This document shows positions 1 through 12,259 of a stretch of 64,000 bases of DNA, piece by piece. A program made the translations under genes and the position numbers. The stretch comes from Telopea speciosissima (Eukaryota > Streptophyta > Magnoliopsida > Proteales > Proteaceae): NCBI RefSeq assembly GCF_018873765.1, contig NC_057925.1, forward strand, positions 16,503,568 through 16,567,567, in the 5' to 3' direction. Within the stretch, counting starts at the first letter, position 1, and each line of letters opens with the position of its first letter. The notes under the pieces are model-generated. The model saw nothing but the letters and a program-made list of their open reading frames with translations, ran no database searches and was not told the DNA's origin.

Positions 1-843
1 ATGGATGTAAAAATAGCATTTCTCAATGGAGATTTAGAGGAAGAGTTATACATCAGGCAACCGCAAGGTTATACTGTGCCTGGACAATTAAATAAGGTAT
101 GCAAACTTGTTAAGTCCTTGTATGGACTAAAACAAGCGCCAAAGCAGTGGCATGAAAAACTTGATATGATACTCATATCAAATGGATTTCTTGTAAATGA
201 TGCCGAGAGGTGTCTATACAGTAAGTTTCATCACGGAAAAGGTGTGTTCATCTTACTTTATGTAGATGATATGTTGATTATGGGCACTAGCCTAAATATA
301 GTGAGACATACTAAAAATCTCTTAATGTCCAATTTTGAAATCAAGGACATGGGAGAGGCTGATGTGATTCTAGGAATCAAAATCATCAGGAAGGAGAAAG
401 CGATTATCTTATCACAAGCTCACTATATAGAAAACATGCTTAAAAAGTATGGATATTTTGACTTATCGTCGGTCAAAACACCATTTGAGATGGGATGTCA
501 TTTACAACGATATCAAGGTGACCCTGTGAATCAGAACAGATATTCACAAATAATTGGTTTTGTTTCTTATCTAATGAATTGCACTAGACCTGATATAGCT
601 TTGGCTGTGGGAAAATTGAGTCAATACACTCATAACCCGAGCAACGAACATTGGGATGCTATTGAAAGACTATTGAGGTATCTAAAAGGTACCGTTAATT
701 ATGGTCTTCACTATAGCAGAAACCCAGCTGTATTAGAAGGTTTCTGTGATGCTAACTGGATATCAGATACAAATGAATCGTTAGCAACTAGTGGATATCA
801 CTATAGCGGTAGAGTAAGCCGCTATAGTGAACTAGAAACATAG
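1..843 (+). mobile_element. Ty1/copia polyprotein fragment (RT to RNase H)
   Basis: This is a fossil piece of a Ty1/copia retrotransposon polyprotein that runs off the left edge of the window. The translation carries [10 protein letters not shown] near its start, [12 protein letters not shown] at residues 39-50, the reverse transcriptase YVDD box at 87-90, and the connection/RNase H stretch CTRPDIA followed by GFCDANW. It is partial and broken. No LTR, primer site or polypurine tract belonging to it could be tied to it in the following 5 kb, so its age cannot be judged. Confidence 0.93.
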
Positions 844-2160
844 AGATAGGTTACTATATGTTCTCTTTTCATCTGATGAGTTCTGCCCATAATCCGGTGA
901 TAACAATTAGTATCTAACAATATAAGAATACAATTGTATTCTTATATTGTTCTGCCCATAGTCTGGTGATAACAGTTCTGATTACTTATTTGGCAATTCT
1001 GTTGGAGGGTTGTACACGTTTGATTAATGAATGTGCTTCTCGCAAGAGACTCAGTCCATCTAGAGTGTATTTTTGCTTTATAATTTGAAAAGGTGAAGGG
1101 TGTATAGTCGGAAACGATGAAATACCTGTTGTCATTTGTTGTGCCCTTCCATGGCATGACAACCAGATTATCATCATTGGATTCTTTATTGGTTCATCTC
1201 AGGAAAGCATTTAAAGCCATTACAATGACTGAAATCCTGCTGTGATGAGTTGTACGACCGATTGAGTTTTTAATAATGATATGAATGCATTGTATGCTGT
1301 GCTGTTTAAAGAAACAGTACGTTTGTTTTATCTTGCTTTTGAGATAATGAGATAGTGGGTCATATTATACCCTGTGCCATCTTGTTGGGTAATTGATAAA
1401 TTTATATTTGGTGAACTGTTTTCCCCTTGGGGATGGTCTACCTATTTGAGCGGATATGAGAATGGGAATATGGTTTGTTGTGTTTATACTTGAAAGTTTG
1501 TATCTCTTTGTAGCAAAGAGACGTTGGGAGAAGTGGAAACCTGGTCACTTTGTCCAAGAACACTGTATAATGATTTGAAACAGTGTTAAACCCAACCTCG
1601 CTAGCCCGCAACCGTGTGAGCAGTATTAATTCCCAAGTTGATTCTTCTCTGGTGGCCACAGAGAATTAGAAGGAACACAACAGTTTCAAAGATTTGAAAC
1701 GGTAGAGCCATATTTTCTTAAAGGTTCGAAGCGGTCAATTCCATCCGAACCTGTTCAATGTCTCTCCATCTGTATGTGGCCTGGAGTAATAAGTTTTTGA
1801 GTCTATAGAACCGTAGCTTTCATTATCTGGATTTCAGTGAATATTAGCATATGGTTTGGTTTGAGGATTGGAGAATTCTGATGTACGATTTCTGAAGTAT
1901 TATAAAATGCTTATATTCTACTATATATGCTGATATGGTTTGGTTTGAGACTCTCATTCTTAATATTCAGTTTTGCTTCTGTGGCTATCATATGTGATGA
2001 GCATATTTATGTATGAAATCTTAGGGCATAAAGCATACATTTTACCACATTGGATAGAGTTACTCGGTGTTTTCTTGTGCTTTTTAGGTTTTAGGTGAAT
2101 TCTTGTGAAAATGGAGGAGATGATGCTAAGGAAATATTTTTAAGCTGTTTAGAGGTGTTA
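844..2160. other. AT-rich spacer, no gene recognised
   Basis: No convincing coding sequence is seen on either strand; the short open frames lack family motifs. The only clear structure is the palindrome and its flanking direct repeats at 881-974, listed separately. The region probably consists of decayed retroelement sequence following the copia fragment. Confidence 0.6.
881..974. repeat. Perfect 36-bp palindrome between two 25-bp direct repeats
   Basis: Bases 916-951 form a perfect palindrome with 18-bp arms (AACAATATAAGAATACAA and its reverse complement) and no loop. It sits between two near-identical direct repeats, 881-905 and 950-974, that differ at two positions. This may be a tiny foldback element or a cruciform-forming repair scar; no protein is involved. 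Confidence 0.85.
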
Positions 2161-2756
2161 ATGGCTTGGATGGGTAGCCCATCGAGTCAGCTTCGTAACG
2201 GTTCAAACGACAGTTGATTCCGAGTTGAAACGAAGAAGTTACGGCTGTTTCCGTAACGACGCGTGAAAATGGTCTGTAGGAGTTTATTTGTAATTATTGA
2301 CAGTCGGCCGGGGACAAAGTGAAGCGGAAGTTCGGATTCCAAGAGCCTTAACGCAATAACCAGAAGTTATATTTCCTGTACCCGAAAGATTCCATTTGGA
2401 GGGCTCTGGACAGTCCAACTTCAACTTGAGATATCTTGGGCTCCCGAACTCCAAATTGGACGAAATTTGGGTCTATTTTAGGTGATTTTTCGTAAGGAAC
2501 ACAATGGTGAGGCCTATATAAGCACCCCATGCTCCACGTTTTCTGAAGGACAGAATGGGTATTTTATTTATTCTTAAAAGAATCCTAGTCATCACCCTTA
2601 CTCCCTCTCTCCTCCAACTTCTCAAGGGCACTTCTGGAATTCTACTTGGGATAGATTTATTTTGAAAGATATTCTCTCACCTATGGAAGGTTGAAAAATC
2701 AAAGATGCTTTGATTTTATTGCTTGGAGAAGATATCTACAAACAAAAGGAAGCACT
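2161..2756 (+). other. LTR-like promoter region (unassigned)
   Basis: The sequence resembles the U3 part of a plant LTR: a G-rich and purine-rich stretch is followed by a TATATAAG box at 2515-2522 just after GGCC. No paired repeat, target duplication or coding region was found, so the family is not assigned. No gene is seen here. Confidence 0.35.
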
Positions 2757-3780
2757 TGTTAGAATTGGAAGTTTACTTTTCTAGAAATAGAAGGTCTATG
2801 TAAACAATCTTCTCTTCTTCTTCTTTCTATGTTTTTCTTTTTTCCTTAGGATTCAAGGCATTGTAAAAGAGGAAGGAGAAGAGACTATTCTCTTTTCTTA
2901 GGGAATATTTCTCCTACACTTCCCTCTTCTCTCTTCTCCTCTCTTCCCCCTATAAATACCCCTTGCCATTTGGGTTGTAACAAGTTAGTTTCTTAGTTCA
3001 GTTTTTAGTTAGTTTCTAATTCAATTTTAATTCAGTTTTTAGTGTAATTTTTAGTTCATTCACTTAGTAAAATTTCTTTTCTTCTTCTCCTTCTAAGTTG
3101 TGATTTTTGGCTTTTCTAAGTTCTAGTTTGCTTTTTGATTTTCATTTAATGGTTGTAATAGGTTTACTTTATGCTTTAATTTCAATTTAAGTCTTCAATT
3201 GGGTTGTAATTTCTTAATTCTAGTTTAGGTTTTAACCCTTCTAGTCTAAGTTCTTAAGTTGATGACAAGACTTTAAGATTTAGAAGAGGAGGCCAAGGTA
3301 AGTTTATGAAGTATTCAAGCTTTTCAGTTACATTCATGCAAGCACATCCAGGTTTTACTATCTAAACTCTCAATCTCATTCTCCCTCTCTTCTATCTCTC
3401 TCTATCTTCTTCTTCTTCTCCCTCTATTTCTTTTATTTTTTTTATATGGTTGTGGTATGTGGATGCACTTTTATTCCCTTATTTATTTTTATGTGATTAT
3501 GAAGTGTGGCTGCATTTTTGTTATTCCTTCCAATTTACGTTAGTTTGATAGGTTAGATGCTCATGTGTTAGGACGCCAACTTAATCCCTTAATTTTGTTA
3601 GATGCTTATGAGTTAGGATACATTAATTTTCATTAGTTTCATTAGTTTAATTTAACACTTTAATTTGGTTCACTTTGCATTACTTTTAAGTTAGTTAAAT
3701 AGAGTGGCGTATATCTCCTCGTGTTCGACCCGTAGCTACGATTGACCCGTACGCTTGCGGTATAATTTTAAACTCAAACA
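2757..3780 (+). mobile_element. Candidate solo LTR (family uncertain, gypsy-like end)
   Basis: This candidate LTR fossil starts TGTTAG at 2757 and ends AAACA at 3780. It has a TATAAATA box at 2951-2958 and a T-rich R/U5-like part. Near the end is a block of the type TTCGACCCGTAGCTACG then CGCTTGCGG that is familiar from plant gypsy LTRs. No target duplication and no primer-binding site follow, so both the ends and the call are tentative. Confidence 0.4.
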
Positions 3781-5754
3781 ATATGCATGTCTTTTTTCAA
3801 CCAGAAGTATTTTATTTTGACATATTTACATCCATGCATTTGATGAGTGAACTCTCATGTTGAACCATCACATTGGTTTTGACCGAAAGCTTGTGATTGT
3901 TGGGGTAATCACAATCTGCCTAGGTTGTTAGCTATCCTATTTGTTACATGGATTGGTGTAATATCATTCCTATGTTGTATATCAAAGTGAATTGATCAGG
4001 TTTGATTAGATTATTTTATTTGATGAAATGATATTATCTCACTATAGGTGAAGGAAACCACTTTGTGACTGTTAGGTTGAGTATATGATAATTTATACTC
4101 TTATTTTAATGTGTTGAAAGGAATCTAACTACTTCTTTTTGGTATGGGTTAGCCAATCTATGTTGTTGTGTTTCGTGGTGCTACATATATATCACAACGT
4201 GTTATGATGCAAAGTTTAAAATATATATATTGCATCATATGTCATGATTGCATTAAATGCCTAGTTGTTGTATTTGATGGTGATCATATTTTTTTGGCTG
4301 AAATCAATGGCTAGTAAAAGCTGTGTGACCATATTGACTGATATATATTTTGAGAATAGGTTGGAGGCCCGGTTATCAAATTAGATAATTTGGGTGTTGG
4401 TTTGTCCGGTGGATTTATCGGTCGGTAAATCAAGTAAAGCCAAGTGACCGTATTTGTTGATCAAATCAGTTGTTGATAGAGATAAGTGACATTGTATACA
4501 TATTGATCGAATGCTTATTCTATCGGTGTTTGTGCATGTAATTATAAAATTGCATGGAACATGAATTTGAAAGCCATACTATATTTGATATGCAAGTAAT
4601 GTTGCATGTGTAAATTAGTATGGAAGTGTGGGGGTTACAGTTGGATAAATAAAATCAAGTAGAATGATTAATCTCTATTTAGAAATTGAATCTAATAGAT
4701 ATGTTTAGATTCGGTTATGTAAATATTTGGAACAATACCTTGATTCAAATGTGGCATGTACAAATATGTGTTGGTGGGGTGATTAAATTTTACAAGTTTA
4801 TGGCTTGTAAAAAGGCTGGATTGGGAGCCACTAGGCTAATGATCGGTAATAGAACAGATATATGGTGATGGCCGAATCCGGAAGGGAAATGACATGGTCA
4901 GTAGAGAAAAAAGACTAATATGTCTTAGCTATATATCTGGTGAGGCTAAGGAAGGTAGCGCTGTTGATACAGTATAGTCAAGACAAAAGACTAATACGAT
5001 TATATAGCCTCTGACCACTGTTGTGGTATACATCTAAAGGAATGAGTTTAAAGCCTGTGTCATAGATCATGTGATGGACACCCAACCTATGTGAAGAGGT
5101 TTAATCCTGAATTAGGTTCAAAGGGTAAAAACGAAGTCACCGGATGATCTGTTTAGTACTACTAAAACTCACTCATTCTGGTTAGATAGGAAAGTAGTAC
5201 CACCACAATGAAAGGAGGATGAGTTTTAGACTCTTAATTAGCCGAATCCTACGAAATGTGGGGGTGTGTTAACTGTGGTGCACACTGGCTGACCTAAGTG
5301 GATGTAGGAGGTCAGACCGCCTACCGATGAGAATTTTATAGGCGAATTCTCTAAACATCCATGAAGTTGAGATTGTCGTCATTGATCTCGGTTTGTCTAC
5401 ATTAAGATAAGTAATCTAACTCCTTTGTTACATATATATATTGATATGTATGTTTTGGAAGATTGTTTCCAATAGTGTGGTCCGATCTGATCCTTGACCA
5501 ATCCAATTGAATATTTTTTTTTTTTAATTTTTATATTATCTTGACCGATACTGACCAATACCAATTGATTTTGATCGATCCGATCCAGATAATATTGACC
5601 GATCCGATCCCAAGATCACATCACCCACCAACTTTGGCCGATACGTGACCCGATCCATAAAAAAACGATTTTGGAGAGTTTTTTGACCGATTTGGACCAG
5701 TTCAATCCCTATCCGGAAATTATTCTTCAAAATTAATTATTTTCTAACACCTAG
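3781..5754. other. AT-rich spacer with repeat debris
   Basis: No gene is recognised. Around 5478-5740 there is a run rich in GATCC/GACCGAT motifs. Its beginning (GATCC, TTGACC, AATCCAATTGAATATTTTT) recurs in diverged form near 32930-32965, marking a dispersed repeat. The rest looks like decayed retrotransposon sequence without surviving coding motifs. Confidence 0.5.
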
Positions 5755-6062
5755 ATTGGCTCGTAATGTTCATGAAATTCACATATATGTGAGGTTAGCG
5801 TTTTGGATATGTAGTACTAAGAGGCTAACCTTTTTTCTCTTTGAAGAATATCTACTCTCTATTTGTAAGGAGCTGATCTGGACAAGTAGCAAGGGAGTTG
5901 ATGATCAATATATCATATGTCATATATATCCAGTACCTATATTCATCTCTAGATATCTAAGATTAAATCTAGTGATATCTCTTACAAATGACACCTACAT
6001 ATCACTTCATTAGTATTCCGTAAGAACAACTATTTGCATAGCCAAACCAGAAAAAGACGGAC

Positions 6063-6251
6063 CTTTATCCGCTGCTGTAACTGGAGCGTTGCTGTGCGCA
6101 TCATACGGCACAGTAGTGGCCATGTGTGCACAGTGTGCCTGATGCGCACAGCAGCGGTCATGTGTGCACAGTGGGGCACGCTGTGAACACATGGCCACTA
6201 CTGTGCCGCACGATGCGCACAGCAGCGCTCCAGTTACAGCAACAGATAAAA
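6063..6251. repeat. Long foldback (inverted-repeat) element
   Basis: Two arms of roughly 78 bp are reverse complements with only a few mismatches. The left arm contains GCTGTAACTGGAGCG and GGCACAGTAGTGGCCATGTG; the right arm carries their complements. A short GC-rich loop (around 6135-6170) has its own smaller repeats of TGATGCGCACAGCAGCG type. It has the shape of a foldback MITE. No target duplication is clear, and it lies just 3' of a transporter remnant. Confidence 0.85.
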
Positions 6252-6261
6252 ATTCAAAAAG

Positions 6262-6692
6262 TTTTAAGGAAAGCTTTTTGACTGCGAGTACTCTTTCCAT
6301 TATTTATGATTACCAGCTTTTGTAATAATTAAACATTGGGCTTCAACCACTCTATAAATGAGATATAGGCATAACAGTTGCTACGAATTGTAAAAAACAA
6401 CATCCTTCAATTTTTTTTAGGGAGGGGGATTTTATTAACATGATTGGAAAAAAGAGAAAAAGTTACAAATTGATTAGGTGAAAAGTCTATCCTTCTAACC
6501 CCCACCTTTGCTGCAGTTATGCAACATAAGACGGATAAGATCATTCCAATTCCAATTGGTGCAGCATATATACTTACGTCTTGTCTCACCTAATATTAAC
6601 CTTAATGTATAAGAAATTGGTGGCCAGCGAACTTGAATAACCGTACCAATATAGAAAGAGTGTAAAAGGGAATTTAGGTGTCCACACCAAAG
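6262..6692 (-). pseudogene. NRT1/PTR (NPF) transporter remnant, copy 1
   Basis: On the minus strand, bases about 6495-6692 encode, in broken frames, pieces typical of the C-terminal half of NRT1/PTR proton-coupled nitrate/peptide transporters. These include KFPFTLFLYWYGYSSS, then APIGIGM followed by CCITAAKVGVRR. The downstream part (6262-6494) matches the 3' flank of three other copies at 15.2, 20.1 and 27.9 kb. The upstream end is fused at about 6693 to a LINE RNase H domain, exactly as in the copy at 20534. Frames shift between the two motif blocks, so it cannot make a transporter. Confidence 0.75.
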
Positions 6693-6989
6693 AAAGAGGT
6701 TCAAGTCAAACCTGATTTTTTGGCGCCCTAGAGTATCATCTAATAAATAACCTTTCACAGGGGAAGGGAAATCATCATCCCAAACAAAAGATGAATCGTG
6801 TTTTGCCAAGTTCTTAGCAAGAAAATTTGCCACCGAGTTCAGTTTTCTGAAACAGTGAGAAATCTTCCAATGGATAGCTTTCCAATATGGAAGAAGGCTA
6901 TTCTATAGTTGATGCACAAACCAAGGAATAGACCCAGATTGGACCACCAACAACACCGCCACTGAGTCACACTCAATCCACAACCTATG
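6693..6989 (-). mobile_element. LINE RNase H domain, 3' part (copy 1)
   Basis: The minus strand encodes the end of the plant LINE RNase H domain, recognisable as WIESDSVAVLL, then DVNSVADFLAK-like sequence and the tail VWDDDFPSPVKGYLLDD. It is the continuation of the LINE at 9073-10850: the two parts are separated by the gypsy solo LTR at 6990-9072, which carries a CTATG target duplication on both sides. The 3' end is fused directly to the transporter remnant rather than to a poly(A) tail. Confidence 0.8.
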
Positions 6990-9072
6990 TGTAAGTACCA
7001 CGGTCCTAAGAGGGGGGGTTTCCTCGGTCTTATGGTGACAAGATTTGCCTTTGATGGATTATCGTGTATCGTTTCGATACATCATTATGGGGATTGAGAT
7101 CAAGCTTCATAAAAAAAAAAGAGTCGACACCTAGGATTAGAGCCTAGGACCCAATGGGTGTAGCCCATCCGGGGTTATCGGAAAGGACTAAGTGATTCCA
7201 TATGGTCTAGCCAGAGATTATGGGTAAATGGTCAGGTTACGAGCATAGGAATGTATTAGCACCCCATTTTGCTATTTTTCTTGGACCGAACCTTATCTCT
7301 TGGGTTTCTCGCAAGCAACGTACTATTGCCCGTTCTTCAACTGAAGCAAAGTATAAAGCACTTGCCGATGCATCGGCATAACTTGTTTGGCTGGAATCTC
7401 TCCTCAATGAACTCGGCTATCCAATATCTGGCCCACCGATCTTATGGTGTGATAATCTAGGGGCCACGTACCTCTCCGCCAACCTAGTATTTCATGCACG
7501 CGCCAAGCATGTGGAGGTGGATTTCCACATTGTTCAAGATCGTGTGGCCAAGAAGCAATTATAGGTTCAGTTCATCTCCTCACACGATCAACTGGCTGAC
7601 ACCCTGACCAAACCGTTGGCGCATTCCAGGTTTGAAACATTAAGGGACAAGCTGAAGATTCGGTTATCCGATTCTCCACCTTGAGGGGGTGTATTGAGAG
7701 AAAGATCACTGGAGACGATTTACCTTCCTTTCTCGGTTCATTATCACATGTGATATGGCTCAGGCTATCTATAGCTACACAATCGGTCTGTTATCACATG
7801 TGGATTATATATGATATATCTTAAGCTATTCTCAGCCATCCAATATTCTTTGTATCACCCAATATTGGGTTACCTTGTTTAAACCTCAGTGTGTATCATG
7901 TATATATATCCCCTTTGGGATTATGAATGAATTAAGGATTACTATTCCCTTTAATAACCAACATGCAATGCTAAATTATGATGCACTAAACATGACAAAG
8001 AAAGGAAAAAATCATTTACTAGGTACACTAAAGCGAACTACTTTAATGGTCTACATTATGCAAAAAATAATAAAAAGGAAAGAGACAAATACCTGTCAAG
8101 AAATAAAAGAAATGAATGAAAAATGTATCAAAAGCAAAATATGCAATGTCCTACGGCTCAGGTGGAGACGGATGATCGACTTGCTTCTCTCTTATCGGAC
8201 AGAGTAAACGCTATATGGGTTTCGTTACTCAGACTTTAGGCAGAGTAACAGCTATACATAGGATTTTCGTTATCTATATACAGACAGAATAACGACTGTA
8301 ATCATGGCTTCTTCGTTATCTATATGCAGATAGAATAACGGATGCAATGAAGGGTTTCATTATCAGTATGCGGATAGAATAATGGCTGTAATGAGGTTGA
8401 TAGGGATCACTTGTTAAGCAGGGTAATTGACAGATCTACCCATCGCTATCGTCAGAGCGATTCCCTACACTAGCAAGGGACAAAATGGGGAAAAGGAGGC
8501 TAAGAACGCTCTAAAATGGAGCTGTCCTTCCCACTCTCTTCCTTCATTTTGGGGGGAGGGAGACCCTCCTATTTATAGGAAAGGCTCCCAAAGCGTGGCG
8601 CCATGTGACGTCTTCCACAACGTCGTGGAGAAAAATCCCACGGCGCCATGGAAGACATCAGCATGCTGACGTTTGCCCTTTTTCGTGGCACTGTAGAGTT
8701 TCACGTGGCGCCGTGGAAGGCATTCCAGGGTGTCGTGGTAACCTTGCACGATGCACGCTTACGGAATAACATCAGCCACGTGATTTTTGGCTTCCAATGG
8801 GCTTTTTGGGTCTTTTCAAGGGCCTTTTGGGGTTTTTTTCTCCTCCCTTTTGACTCTTCATAAAATTTGGTAAAAGGATGGCGTCGTGGTCGGGGAAGGT
8901 GAGCTGTATCACCTTCAGCATTTGGTAAAATGGTCTTATAGGTCATTTTTTGGGATGTCAGGGTGATTTGGCTTAGATGTAGGGGCAAGAGTCATTCTTA
9001 AGAGAGATACCAATGTCTGTTCTTGTGCTGTTGTCATCATCGTCAAGGGGATGACAAAATTCAGTGTCTATA
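6990..9072 (-). mobile_element. Ty3/gypsy-type solo LTR with nested copia fragment
   Basis: This LTR fossil belongs to the family also present at 20826, 21871 and 33346. In its own orientation it begins TGTAGA(C/T)ACTGAATTTTGTCAC and ends near CCACGGTACTTACA. Its U3 contains repeated CACGGCGCCGTGG-like blocks and a CCTATTTATAGG promoter box. A 5-bp duplication CTATG (6985-6989 and 9073-9077) marks its insertion into a LINE. A copia fragment (7266-7959) was later inserted in it. No internal gypsy coding region is present. Confidence 0.85.
7266..7959 (+). mobile_element. Ty1/copia 3' end: RNase H tail, PPT and LTR
   Basis: This fossil is nested in the gypsy LTR. It encodes the end of a copia RNase H (ARSSTEAKYKALADA, then [14 protein letters not shown], then a KPLAHSRFE tail). 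A polypurine tract TTGAGGGGG at 7681-7689 abuts an LTR beginning TGTATTGAGAG at 7690. It is broken and partial, containing only the 3' end of the element. Confidence 0.88.
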
Positions 9073-10850
9073 CTATGCACCTCCAACTCCTTCGCAACAA
9101 GAAGACTATGCATGGGCCCGCCACATAATTTGATTTAATACCCAGGAACACACCAAAAGCTGATAATGGAATTGCCTGGTCATTCCTAAGAACATCACCA
9201 GTACCGGCCCTGCCCGGGTTCCCAAGAGAACATCCATCAGTATTTAACTTCATCCAGCCTTTAGGAGGTCTACACCACCACACCTCTCTTATCACCGGAG
9301 TAGGCTTAGCGAGCAGGGGGATTCTCAGCTTTCTAGCATAGATCATGTCCTTAGAGTTGCCAACATAATGGGAAAAAGACCTTGAAAGCTCCCTTATAAG
9401 ATTGAAAATAATTTGAAGAGAAACTCCCCCCCAGTTTAGCCTTACCTTCAAATTTCCTGCAATTATGTTCCAACCAAATGACATAAGGAACCAACACCAT
9501 CCCCGTCATCCATGCATCCGGCATAAGAACAATCGTAGATTTCCTTTTCCACCAAGAAACCAAGTCCACAAAGGACAAACAGCCAGGCCGACCAATACAA
9601 TAAAAAATTATGGACCAAATTGCTCAACATAACCGACCTCACCAGCTCGACCCTACCAGCAAAATAGAGAAGCTTCCCTTTCAATCTTGAAAGCCGTTGC
9701 TTTAACTTATCAACAAGCAGAAGCATCACCTCCTTGGTAACACTCCCTTTAAATATTTCAACACCCAAATATTTGGTATGAAGGCTACACAACGGAATAT
9801 TCAGCAAATCCGAAATCTGACGCCTTCTCGAAGGAGCGATGGACCCACAAAACAGCTTGTTCTTCTCTAAAATAATTTTTTGGCCAGAAAAGCTTTGGTA
9901 TTTCTTCAAAAATTCTTTCAAAGCCTGAACATACCTGAAAGAACCATTGCAAAAGATAAAGACATCATCAGCAAAAAGGAGGTGTCTAGGGGTAGGGACG
10001 TCCCTATGACCCCTCAAAGGGAGAAGCTTCTGCTCATCCACCATTCTTTTCAGGCCTCTACAAAGCACTTCCTTCGCTAAAATGAAGAACAAAGGGGAGA
10101 GGGGATCACCTTGGCGTAGCCCTCTTTCCACCCCAAAAAAACCTGTTGGACCACCATTAGCAAGCATTGAGATTCGAGTAGAAGATAGCAGTTGTTGAAG
10201 CCACATAAACCAACACACACTAAACCCAAACCGTCTCAACACTTTGTACACAAAATCCCAAGAAAGAGAATCATAAGCCTTTTGCATATTGAGCTTCAAG
10301 CCAATTCCACCACCCCTCACAGACTTGTGCATCAAATTTACCAACTTTGATGCTAGGCTTATATTAGAGAAGATAACCTTTCCCTTTTGAAAACCCCCTG
10401 CTCCTCTAAAATCAGCCTAGGCAGTAGCACTTCCAACTCCCAACCAATTGGCCAGAATTTTAGAAATAATTTTATAGATAAAATTACCCATACAAATTGG
10501 GCAAAATTTATTCGAGGCCACAATCCCATCCACCTTCGGAATCAGGGAAATAAACAATTGTTTTTTCCTGTAGAAATTCTGCTCTCCTGAAAGAAATTCC
10601 TAATGGCTCTACACACATCCGTTTCAATGATATCCCAACATCGCTTGGAAAAAGTACCACTGAAACCATCAAGTACAAATCTCGATCAAATTGTGGACCT
10701 TCCAAATAGGGAGCACCACCAGTTTGACTATTACTTCTCCCATTCAACTCATCAAAAGATAAGGTAAAGGACCTTGAAGAAGGAAAAACAATCCTAAGAA
10801 AGACACCCCAAGTCTAGGATTTTCCAGTTTGACAACTAAATTGTCTTGGC
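9073..10850 (-). mobile_element. LINE (L1-type) reverse transcriptase to RNase H, 5' part
   Basis: This is a minus-strand LINE ORF2. The longest open stretch, 10344-9463, gives 293 residues. It includes LKLNMQKAYDSLSWDF (residues 16-31), GLRQGDPLSP (75-84) and the catalytic FADD (124-127). Upstream (10590-10345) are LANRLE-type pieces. Downstream come IWLEHNCRKFEGKA and the RNase H start KLNTDGCSLGNPGRAGTG. The usual first catalytic Asp of motif A (LDM) is Asn here, so the enzyme would be dead even where open, and frames change at several points. The element continues at 6989-6693 beyond the inserted LTR. Its 5' end fades near 10850. Confidence 0.9.
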
Positions 10851-12091
10851 CAAAAGGTAGCAGCGCTCGAGGACTGCCATTCTAAAATAGTACTAGCAGT
10901 GCAACATTTAATACCAGCCATTGATCTACATCAAGACTAATCCTAATCGTTGATTACTTTATAAGCCTTTAACCTATTACTTTCTGTTACAATGACAACC
11001 GGTTAACTCCTCTTCTATCAAATATGAAGGAGAGAAGTGGAGATGGTGTGCAGAGGTGGGTCAGAGATGGAACAGATAGAAGACATAAGAGGATGGTGCT
11101 GAGTTCTTCTCATCTTCATCAACATGGGCAACGGAGACGATGACTCCCATTCGATCTTCTAATTAAACCCCAAAATTGTGGAAAGAAACCATTAAATTCT
11201 TCTAATTAAACCCCGAAATTTTGGAAAGAAACCATTAAATTCTTCTGGGATTAAAACCCAAATTTTCCGATGGAGTTTGAGTTCTTAATATCACACTTCT
11301 AATTTCAATTTCCGAATTTCCGAGAGAGAAAGAGTTGAAGAGTGGAGATATGGATCATGGAAGAAAGAGAGAAACGTTGCCATGAAAGAAAGAGAGAGAG
11401 AAAGAAAGAAGTGAAGAGTTTCTCTCTGACCGATCCAAATTTAACCTAAGTAATTTTTCCTAATCTTTACTCTTCACGAGACACTACAAATTCCGGCGAC
11501 GTTGCAGGTAGTGCTAGACCAAAAGGAAATCGAAGAGAGAGTGCAGACTTGAGGGCGAGAGAGAAAGGAGAACAAGTTGAAGGGAGGGAGGAGAATGATA
11601 CACTCCCGCTTCTCTCTGTCTGTTCCCCAATTGATGCCCTATTAATCATTGGAAAAGTACACCAGGACTTTGATTGTGTTGGAGATGTCTCGACTCAGGT
11701 TGCGATGGAACCCAAGGAAAAGAGGGTTACTGCTTGGGTTCCATGACCGGGATGGTTGGAGGTCGTGCTTGGGTCATTCAATGACACTATGGCAACATTG
11801 TTGTTCTGGATATGAGACTGGGAAGCCGATGACCTATGCCGATATTGCAGGGGTGCAGCGGGATGGGAGGTTGCAGTAGCGGAGGGTGGGTTGCGGAGGG
11901 TTTCATTCATTGCAGCTGCGGAGGTGTGTAGCAGAGCCTTCAACTAACACCACCTACATTCTGCTTTGACCTGCACACCTTTGCGAGAGAGAGAGAGTCT
12001 CACCGTAACAGCCGGTTATAGGTTAGTGGTAGAAAAGCAATGGACGGCTAGATTAATCTATATTCATCAACGGTTAAGATTAATATATAAA
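10851..12091. other. Spacer, no gene recognised
   Basis: No coding region is supported. There are purine-rich GAAAGAGAGAG runs near 11320-11420. A roughly 30-bp direct repeat with the theme AATTAAACCCC(A/G)AAATT lies at 11160-11225. A GC-richer stretch runs at 11680-11950, with short overlapping open frames that lack recognisable motifs. Confidence 0.5.
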
Positions 12092-12259
12092 GGGAAGCAG
12101 TTCTCTGTCCAGGAGTGTGGCCTACGCCAGCACTCCCATGTGTCTATCTCTCTCCTCCTTAAAACAAGGGGCAAATGTGTCTTTTCACATGGGGAGGAGA
12201 GAGATAAACTCATGGGAGTGCTGGCATAGGCCACACTCCCGGACAGAGAACTTTTTCCC
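12092..12259. repeat. Foldback MITE
   Basis: Two arms of about 65 bp are complementary at roughly nine positions in ten. The left arm is CAGTTCTCTGTCC, then GAGTGTGGCCTACGCC, then CTATCTCTCTCCTCC; the right arm is its complement, ending GGACAGAGAAC. The element is flanked by ATATATAA on both sides, which may be an 8-bp target duplication but is AT-rich. The CATGTGTCTATCTCTCTC block is shared with the smaller foldback at 45304-45422. Confidence 0.88.

Noticed and set aside
8427-8988. Open frames on both strands near 8.4-9.0 kb
   Set aside because: They fall in the U3/R part of the gypsy-type LTR and arise from its GC-rich palindromic blocks.
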